Shown here in pieces: positions 21,490-28,586 of a DNA stretch of 28,586 bases. Below the pieces are notes generated by a model. It ran no database searches. It was given only the letters and a program-made list of their open reading frames with translations, and was not told where the DNA came from. Source of the DNA: Ophiosphaerella korrae (taxonomy: Eukaryota > Ascomycota > Dothideomycetes > Pleosporales > Phaeosphaeriaceae); the NCBI GenBank assembly GCA_028456385.1, contig JALNQF010000460.1, positions 1-28,586 of the forward strand. Reading direction: 5' to 3'. Made by a program: the position numbers and the translations under genes. Position 1 is the first letter of the stretch, and each line of letters opens with the position of its first letter.

Positions 21490-23150
21490 CTCCTCTATAT
21501 CTACTCTATCTTACTTATACGTGCGCTTATTATATCCTATCTTACTACATGTTTTATAGCGCTAAACGCCTCTACTACTACTATTTTAGCGCCTCTCTTT
21601 ACGCCTCTCTTCTATAGCTATAGCCTTAGCATCTCTCTAAGTAATTAAATCTTTAGCCTCTACCTACGATAGGGTACTACCCTTCTAAAGCTACTTTTTC
21701 TTTCGCTTTTTTTACTTAGAGGTAGCGTTGTTAGCTTACTTAAGCGTAACTATCCTAGCTTTAAGTAACGTGTTAGTATAAACCTTAATTACTAACCCCT
21801 TTTTAACTTATAACACTATCTTAATAATAGATTTAGGTAATAAGCTCTTATAGGCTCTTATCTACTTTAATATTAGAGTAGTTTAAGCCTCTAACTCTTA
21901 CGCGTTACTTAGTATTTTTAGCTACTAAGTAGTAGGCCCTACTAGTAGTAGAGTTAGCGTACAAGGCTTTACTTTAAGCCTTAATATTACTACCTCTAAA
22001 TCTAGTAGTACTAAGCTAGTTACTCTAAAGCTAGATTAGATATTATCTTTTAAGAATAACTTCTTAAATACTAGCTTAAAGGTATTAAGAAAGGCTCTTT
22101 TGTTAATATAGTTAATACTATAGTTTACTAAGGCTCTAACTTCCTACTTATATACCTACTTTAATAGCGCAAAGCAACCTATATTAAGTAGCTAAAGGAT
22201 ATAGGAGGCGTAAAGAGGTATATAGAGAGTAATAATCTTGTTCTCTTTATAAAGGGTTTAAAAAGTAAGTAACTTATAGCTCTTATAGCTATTAATAATT
22301 AGTAGCTAGTAACTACTTACTATATAGGCGTTAGTATACTAGATAAAGTGTTTTAACTACTTAAGACTAAGCTTATTTATAGTCTAGCTATTACTACTAA
22401 TACTTATCTACTAATTAGGAGAGTTATAATACTAGGCCTAGTTGTAGTTCTTTGCCTTAAAGATTAGGAAAAGTAGGATAACCTAGCTAGTAGCGCTAAT
22501 TGCTAAAATTAACGTTACCTACTCTTAGTTACCTAGCTAGACTCTAATTAGCTTAAAGCGTCTCTTAGACGCTGTAACTACTTTAATAGACTTTCTAACG
22601 CCTATTTAGAAGCTAGTCTTGTCGAAGTTATAGGTATCTTTATCTAGAATACTATACTTAGCTTTAATATTATATATAAGGTTAAACTAGGAACTAATAA
22701 TAGCTAGATTACTATATAGGACTCTCTAGTAATCGCGCTACTAAGTTATCTAAGATTTAACCTCTAGCCTCTAGCAAACTAGGTTCCTAGCCTATTTCTT
22801 GCTAACTTTACTACTACTATAGGTAGCTAGTAGTTAGTTAGCTATATACTATACGTAGCTAAGTATAGAGGTAAATCCTTACGCATTAAGCTTCTTTATA
22901 TACTATATTATTATATCTTCTTTATACTTTAAGAGCTTTACTAAGTTAAAGTAGATATTACGTTATAAAGTAGTTCTAGCGCGTTAATTATAGAGAGTCC
23001 TTTAAAAAATATTGTAGTTTAAAGTAGCGCGTTACTTACTTAACAACGCGTTAGATTTTATTACTTGTATAGCTAGGATTATCTTATCTTTATAGGAAAG
23101 TAATTTAAGATTAGGTTATTAAGATATAGTAGTAGAGGTTTAGAGAGTTG
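21490..23150 (-). pseudogene. Pogo/Fot1 (DDE_1) transposase, full length, RIP-inactivated
   Basis: Single-frame DDE_1 transposase with every expected domain. The N-terminal psq-type helix-turn-helix shows KDKIILAIQVIKSNALLSK (about 23,040-23,095). The Tc5/CENP-B-like DNA-binding domain shows LVKLLKYKEDIII*YI and LNA*GFTS (about 22,865-22,950). The catalytic core starts YNFDKTSF*IG (about 22,600-22,632; FDETGF, first Asp kept, Glu to Lys). It continues with VVTASKRRFKLIR and LAISATS*VILLFLIFKAK (about 22,430-22,580). Then come LLIINSYKSY (22,266-22,305; IDGHxSH, Asp to Asn) and Y-I-L-stop-L-L-N-I-G-C-F (22,160-22,215; HxLQPLDVGCF, Asp to Asn). The tail is Lys-rich (K-K-R-K-K-K near 21,690-21,710) and has a zinc knuckle at 21,515-21,560, R-Y-K-T-C-S-K-I-G-Y-N-K-R-T-Y. 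Two of the three catalytic Asp residues are lost. The element is otherwise indel-free, so it died by point mutation. Confidence 0.92.
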
Positions 23151-23169
23151 TAGTCTTAGTAGAGGTAGG

Positions 23170-23206
23170 CGTTTTGCTTACTTAGGTAGTTCGCTTACTA
23201 CTTATA
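23170..23206 (-). repeat. Right terminal inverted repeat of the pogo element
   Basis: Read on the minus strand it starts ATATAAGTAGTAAG and ends AAGCAAAAC. It matches the left end in length and order. Confidence 0.9.
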
Positions 23207-23208
23207 TT

Positions 23209-23529
23209 ATACTTATTAATTTATTTAAAAAAAGTTTTATAATAAAGTCTATTATAACTTTTATTTAAGCTCTTATTAGTAGTAAAAAGAGTTATATTAG
23301 CTTATAAAGTTAGTATCTTTTTATAGTTAACTATTAGTACTTTAGGTAAGTATTATAGTACTCTATTACTTCTTTTCTTACTTTTTTCTAAGTATATAGC
23401 CTTAAAAGCTTCTTTAAAGTCTTTTTTATACTAAAATAGCTTACTAGAAAGTTATTATAGTACTTTTTAAGTATATTTACTTTTTCTTTAAGTATTATAA
23501 AAAGTTTCTACTTCTTTAGTTACTCTTTA
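23209..23529 (-). other. Leader / gag-like reading frame of gypsy copy D, truncated
   Basis: Internal sequence next to LTR D. A minus-strand frame with only RIP-type stops reads KKDFKEAFKAIYLEKSKKR and IVNYKKILTL (about 23,320-23,420), Lys-rich and plausible as the start of a gag. It is not recognisably the gag of element A, so D may belong to a sister family that shares the LTR. It is cut off at the TA that borders the pogo element. Confidence 0.4.
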
Positions 23530-23931
23530 TATAATAGGCTACCTACGTCGACAACTAGTAGCTATTAGGGTGTTAGTAGATTAGGAGTTAATAGTAAAGC
23601 TCGTGTAAGTAATTAGTAATAACTAGTATTAATAGAAGATGTTTTGCAATTATCTTGTATTAGCGTTCTATAGTTAAAGGATTAAATTGCTAATACTATC
23701 CTAATAATACGTATCTCTACTAACTATATAGTAATAATATCTTAGCTACTTTATTACTTTGTATTTACTAAGATCGCGAATTTATAAATTTGTTACGTGT
23801 TTAGGTTATAGTTAGCTTCCTAGTTAAACTTATTATCTTATAAGTTGTTACCTTACTCTTTCTATACTTTGTTAGTAGCTATACGTAGACTAATTAGTTC
23901 TATCTTAGTTTTCCTTGTTACTACTGTAACA
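23530..23931 (-). repeat. LTR of gypsy copy D (5' LTR, least mutated LTR)
   Basis: 402 bp, homologous to LTRs A and B, with intact TGTTACAGTAG (minus) at the 23,931 end. No polypurine tract lies beyond 23,931, and an element-like frame lies on the other side, so it is the 5' LTR of a copy reading leftward. It holds one unit of the palindromic repeat (about 23,746-23,803), in the form AAGATCGCGAATTTATAAAT. TG, CA and CG are kept better here than in LTRs A and B. Confidence 0.8.
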
Positions 23932-24420
23932 CTTTAAGTTAAATTAAGCTATCTTACGCTAATTTATCCTCTAATTTATTAGATATAGCTTTTTTACTCT
24001 AGTCTATATTACTTTATTCTTTTAAGTTTCTTAGTTTTAGTAGTTATATCTTTTTTTCTTCTTAAAACTTTTTAAAAGCTACTTTTTCTTCTTTATACTT
24101 TATTACGTTTTAACTACACGTTACTATAGCTACTTAAAAGAGTATAGCTCTTTTAACTCTTATAAGAATTCTTTATATTAGCTATATTAAGGCCTTATTA
24201 TATTTCTTTTTTAATATTATTACTTTAGCTATATAATTTAGCTTTCTAGAAAGTCTATCTACTAGGTTTATAGTACTTAAGTAGTAATAGATAATAAAGT
24301 TAAACTTTATAAAGCTTAAGTAGGCCTAAATCTACTTATAGTTTAATACTTTAGTTTCTATAAACTATTTTAGGTTATAGTAGTCTATAAAGATTTTAAA
24401 TAGAATTCTTATAATAAGTC
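23932..24420 (-). pseudogene. RNase H / connection fragment of a different gypsy family (C)
   Basis: On the minus strand the frame reads FKIFIDYYNLK*FIETKVLNYK*I (about 24,330-24,400), matching the gypsy RNase H block FxxxTDHxNLxxFxxTKxLNxRQ. It is followed by FIKFNFII and a DRLSRKL-like motif (about 24,225-24,310), matching the FxFxIxYxxGxxNxxxDxLSR end of RNase H. The corresponding block of element A (VYIDYKNLIGFI, about 17,395) is clearly different, so this is a separate family. Both ends are cut by LTRs D and B. Confidence 0.75.
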
Positions 24421-24851
24421 TCTTATTATTAACTATAGTAACCCTTTATAGGTATTAGTAGATTAGAAGGTAATAATAAAAGCTTGTATAGTAATTAGTA
24501 ATAGGCTATAAATAATAGGATAATTCTTACGATATTAATATATTATTACTTGTAGTTAATAATTAAATTACTAATACTATCCTAATAATATATATTACTA
24601 CTAACTATATACCTAAGCCTTCTTAGTACTTTATAACTTTATATTTACTAAGATCGCGAATTTATAAATTTATTACGTATCTACTTTATAACTTTATATT
24701 TACTAAGATTATAAATTTACGAATTTATTACGTATTTCTATTATAGTTAGTTTTCTAATAAAGTTTATTTTCCTATAGATTATTTATATTATTATCCTCT
24801 ATATTATAGCTAATTAGCTCTATCTAATTTTCTCTTATTATAGTTATAATA
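24421..24851 (-). repeat. 3' LTR of gypsy B
   Basis: Homologous to LTRs A and D. It begins TATTATAA on the minus strand next to the polypurine tract. It contains two palindrome-bearing units (about 24,628-24,682 and 24,683-24,738), one with the CGCGAATTTATAAATTT form and one mutated. The left boundary is uncertain by some tens of bases because the last 30 bp diverge. Confidence 0.75.
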
Positions 24852-24866
24852 CTATCTCCTTTTCTA
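24852..24866 (-). other. Polypurine tract of gypsy B
   Basis: The minus strand reads AGAAAAGGAGATAG directly before the LTR. It is equivalent in position and sequence to the tract of element A. Confidence 0.7.
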
Positions 24867-25509
24867 AGTAAGTTCTTATTTATCTATCTTAGAGCTAAAG
24901 TTATTTATCTTATATCTTTATTAATTATTAGTTCTTTATTACTCTCTATATTATCTTACTCTTAGTATAATAAACTTCTTTTTATAGCTTATATTATTTA
25001 TAATAAAGTTAAAATATTTCTTTATTATTATTATACTTTATTAGGTCTCTTATATTTTATATCTTTAAAAGATAGTAAATATTATAATAAATATATTCTT
25101 ACTAATATTTAATATAAGTATATATTCTTATGTATTTCTCTTATAGAGTATAAGTATTTAATCTCTATATAGTCTCTCTCTACTAAGTTATATAGAGTAA
25201 GCTATTAATAGAACTTAAGAGAAATTATTATTATAGCTTACTATAGCTAAAGCTAAGTATAAGTTAACTCTTTATAAGCTAGTAAAGCTTTATTCTTATA
25301 TTAAGCGTTTCTATAAGTTAAAAGCTTCTAATAATACTAAGTTATCTAAATAGTCTTATATAATAGAAGCTAAGTTAGATTTAGATAATATAGTAGAGGC
25401 TACTCTAGTTTCTACCTTATTAAACGTTCCTATTATCTCTCTATCTATTAGTAGTATCGCGAATTTTCTTAGTTTACTATAAAGTAGTTTAGAAGATTTT
25501 AACTTTAGA

Positions 25510-28240
25510 AGTCTTTTAGTTTCTTATAGTAGTTAAAGTTATCTTCTAGTTTCTATATTTCTTTTTATAGTTATCTTCTTTTATTAGTATTTATCTATTT
25601 TACTAAGTAGTAGTTCCTACTATTATAGAAGTAGTATACTAAGATTTCTTTAACTTTTTATTCTTCTTATTCTCTATATATATCTACTTTATATACTAGT
25701 AGTTCTACTTCTTATAGTACTTTTTCTAGTAGTACTATATAAAATATTAGGTATATCTTTATTTTACTTAGTAGCTTTAATTTAAATATAACTAGTATAA
25801 CTCTTTTTTTAATCTTATATAGTCTAATTTTTATATAATCTAATTTTAGACTAGATCTTTTAGTTTTAACGTTTTTTTATACTAACTATACTTTTTCTCT
25901 CTTTTTAAATTAAAGTCTTTCTTTATATTTCTTATTTTAGTACTTTATTATTTAATTATATAGGAATTCTACGTCCTATCTTAGTTAATTATATATCTCT
26001 TTAAGTCTATTAGCAAAGTTTTCTCTTTTTAGAGACTAAGATTCTATATTTCTTAATATTCTATATATATTAGGGTTAAATCTATAATTTATAAAAAAGA
26101 GTAATACTTTTATTACTATATTCTTTACGCTATTATATACTAACTATACTATAAGTAGTAGCTATACCTAGTTATTCTAATTGTAGTTAAGATAGTATCT
26201 TAAGTATTATTCTACTATCTAGTTTATACGTTCTAATTATCTATCTATTTATAGATAATACGCTATTAATATTAAATATTTAACTCTTAATTATACTATT
26301 ATTATTTCTTATTACTTTAATATAAATCTTATATCTCTATCTATAATAATTTTATCTAGTAAGCTATATTAGCTAACTACTATTACTAGAACTTAGTATA
26401 TAGTAGCTTCTATCCTACTTTTTTCTTTATATAGTCTAAAGTATATATACTTTATAAGCTTATTTACTATTATTAGGATTTTATTATACTTAATTCTTAA
26501 TATTAAATCTTTTAACTTAGGTAACTTTATAATAAAGTCTATTATAATAACTCTTTAAAGTTATTCTAGAACTTTAACTAGTTATAGTATTTTATAGAGT
26601 ATATATCTATTATATTTATTTCTATAGTACTTTATATTATCTTATAGTACTTTTTTTACTAGTTATCTTACTTTTAGAATATAGTAATCTCTTAGGAGCC
26701 TATTTAGTATTTTCTTAATTCCTTAGTATCTATATACTAGTAATTTATAAAATTATCTTATAAACTCTCTTTATATTTTTCCTAGGATATATATTTTCTT
26801 ATAAGCTTATACTAGTCTATTTTAAATCTTAAGTTTTTCTATTTCTTTAGAAACTTCTTATATTATTTTTTAAATCTATTTATCTAGCTTACTACTTTTT
26901 CTTTTAAGTATTATAGCTATTTTTAGTATATTTAAGACTAAATATCTATATTTATTCTTAATTAAAACTATACTAGTAGTACTTACTTCTTTTTATAAGT
27001 CTAGTCTTCTACTTAAAGTATTTATAAATTAATTATCTTTACCCTTAGTATATATAATTTTAAAGTTAAATATTAATAAAAACTTCTACTATCTTATATA
27101 GCGTTATAATAAATCCTTATTTAGTATAAATTTTATAAGATTTTTATAGTCTATATAGACTTTTATTTAGTATTTTATTCTTTATAAGTATACTCTCTAT
27201 TATTTAAATACTTTATAGATTACTAGTATTTCTTTATTATAAATTAGGTAGTTAAGCTCTACTAGCTTTATTTTCTTTAAAAAGTATTTAACTAAGTATT
27301 TTTATTTTATAGCTTAGTTTTTTTATATTAGTACTATTCTATAGACTAAGTTTAATACGTCTATTTTTACTATTACTAGTAACTCTAGATTATATATTCT
27401 AATAACTAGGTTCTCTATAAACTTTTATATAATCTAGTTAAATACTTTATTATATTCCTTTATCTACTTAAATAGCGTATCTTTCTTTATAAGTTTTATT
27501 AATAGTTCTATTAATTTAAACTATTTTACTATTAGTTTTCTATAAAAGTTTACTAATCTATAAAACTATTATACTTCTTATAAGTTTATTAGTATTAGCT
27601 ATTCTTAAATTACTTAAATCTTATTTAAGTTAATCTTTATTTTTCCTAGTTCTATAATAAATCTAAAGAAGTTTATCTCTTTAATATAGAATTTGTATTT
27701 TCTTATCTTAAAAAATATCTTATTTTTTACTAGTTTTTCTAGTACTTTATATATATTATATATATTCCTCTTCTATTTCTAAAAATATAAAGATATTATC
27801 TAAGTATATAAATATAAATATATCTAGGTATTCTCCTAAAACTATATTAATTCTTTCTTAAAATACTACTAGTATATTTATTAATATAAATAGTATAACT
27901 ATATATTTAAATAGTCTATACTATATTCTAAATACTATTTTCTATTTATAACCTTCTTTAATTCTAATCTAGTAGTAAGTATTTTAGATATCTAGTTTTA
28001 TAAAGATTTTAGCGTTTTATAGTCTATCTTATATTTTATCTATATATAGTAAGAGGTATTAGTTCTTATCTATAATTACGTTTATTTTTCTAAAATCTAT
28101 ATAGAGTTATTTATCTTTTATTTCTTTTTAATCTATAAAGATAAGTCTTTATACTACTAAAGATTAAGATTCTTATATCTATCTTTTCTTTATTACGTTT
28201 TAGATAAACACTTATTTAATTTTTATTTCTTTTTTAGTTT
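25510..28240 (-). pseudogene. Gypsy B pol: RT (partial), RNase H, integrase, chromodomain
   Basis: Same motifs as element A at the expected distances. The RT core IYLDNIF is at 27,792-27,809 (YLDD, second Asp now Asn). RNase H IDYKNL is near 27,130-27,160. The integrase DF, DRD and GQTER-type blocks lie near 26,525-26,560, 26,320-26,350 and 26,220-26,260. The chromodomain YYLVK block is at 25,598-25,615. It is more AT-rich than A: many CpG and remaining G/C positions of A read TpA or TpG-derived bases here. The N-terminal half of RT, the protease and gag lie beyond the break at 28,245 or are lost. Confidence 0.85.
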
Positions 28241-28244
28241 TATA

Positions 28245-28586
28245 CAGTAGGGTGACACGAAAAAAAAGCCTAAAAAAAAGTTATAGTTTTTAACTAGTAA
28301 TAACTCTACGAATATAATAGCTAAAAATATAAGCGAACATAAATCTTAAAGAAAATATCTAGGACTTTATTTTAGCATGCTACAAATTTTAATTACTAAT
28401 CAAATACAAGCTAGGATTTTAACTATTTAGAGGACTTTTTTTTTTTTTAAAATTTAACCTAATAGAACTTTTTTATTAGCGTATAAAATTCTATTTTTAT
28501 TTTATCTAGTATTTAGTAGGCTAGTAGAGATTATATTACCTAATTTTTATAGTATATTTGTTATCTACTTAATTAGTTAATTTAAA
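28245..28586 (+). mobile_element. Candidate DNA-transposon end inserted in gypsy B, continuing off the window
   Basis: Homology to element A ends here. The sequence reads TA (28,243-28,244), then CAGTAGGGTGACACG and an A-rich run. A TA target followed by CAGT is the usual start of Tc1/mariner and pogo-like terminal repeats. The remaining 300 bp have no recognisable gene and retain somewhat more CA and TG than gypsy B, as expected of a younger insertion. The partner repeat is outside the window, so identity is unproven. Confidence 0.45.

Larger units (their letters stand above)
21369..23206 (-). mobile_element. Complete pogo/Fot1-like DNA transposon with TIRs and TA flanks
   Basis: A 1,838-bp class II element. 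TIRs of about 37 bp lie at 21,369-21,405 and 23,170-23,206, with TA directly outside each end (21,367-21,368 and 23,207-23,208). It contains one transposase relic on the minus strand. The TIRs differ only by C/T or G/A transitions, as RIP would produce after insertion. It is less mutated than the flanking gypsy elements. Confidence 0.9.
24421..28244 (-). mobile_element. Ty3/gypsy chromovirus B, 3' part, second copy of the A family
   Basis: Collinear with element A from the 3' LTR through chromodomain, integrase and RNase H into RT, with many scattered differences that are mostly A/G or C/T. It stops within the RT region at a TA followed by a transposon-like end (28,245). Its 3' LTR is at about 24,421-24,851 and its polypurine tract is at 24,852-24,866. 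Confidence 0.88.

Noticed and set aside
1..28586. Mitochondrial or endosymbiont origin suggested by the extreme AT content
   Set aside because: Relics of nuclear fungal transposons, DUF3435 and a spliceosomal intron, together with CpA-specific loss, point to RIP-mutated nuclear DNA.

Overview
The window reads as strongly AT-biased, gene-dead DNA from a filamentous ascomycete (Pezizomycotina). It was probably made by repeat-induced point mutation (RIP). CpA and TpG are nearly absent while TpA is everywhere, and many CpG sites survive. No long open frame remains. The relics still translate recognisably once stops are read as former Gln, Arg or Trp codons and Gly/Asp/Cys/His/Glu codons are read through C-to-T or G-to-A changes. 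Family calls rest on motifs read by eye; no database search was possible.

Left part (1-10,758), moderately mutated. In order it holds: an unassigned stretch; the C-terminus of a Fot1/pogo-type DDE_1 transposase (minus); a nearly full-length Tc1/mariner DDE_3 transposase (plus); a relic of an aminoglycoside-phosphotransferase-like (APH) kinase gene (minus), the only cargo-type gene in the window; the C-terminus of a second, different DDE_3 transposase (plus); a LINE-like ORF1 with two zinc knuckles (minus); and a nearly complete DUF3435 tyrosine-recombinase gene with C-terminal C2H2 fingers (minus, about 7,825-10,340). The DUF3435 family contains the captains of fungal Starship elements. This relic still carries a recognisable 62-bp spliceosomal intron.

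Middle and right part (10,759-28,586), very heavily mutated nested retrotransposons. A Ty1/copia element (plus, about 10,759-14,575) abuts a Ty3/gypsy chromovirus A (minus, 14,658-21,366). The 5' LTR of A is cut off exactly at a TA where a complete 1,838-bp pogo-like DNA transposon begins (21,369-23,206, with about 37-bp terminal inverted repeats and TA on both sides). On the far side of that transposon lie the leader and 5' LTR of a third gypsy copy D (23,209-23,931), then an RNase H fragment of a different gypsy family C (23,932-24,420). After that comes the 3' part of a second copy of the A family, element B (24,421-28,244). B is in turn broken at a TA followed by a CAGT-type transposon end (28,245) that runs off the window.

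There is no sign of tRNA, rRNA, CRISPR or a living host gene. The region behaves as a transposon graveyard of the kind found in heterochromatic, subtelomeric or accessory compartments. The points most worth following are the DUF3435 relic with the kinase gene downstream in its direction of reading, the mismatched flanks of the pogo element, and the variable palindromic repeat inside the gypsy LTRs.
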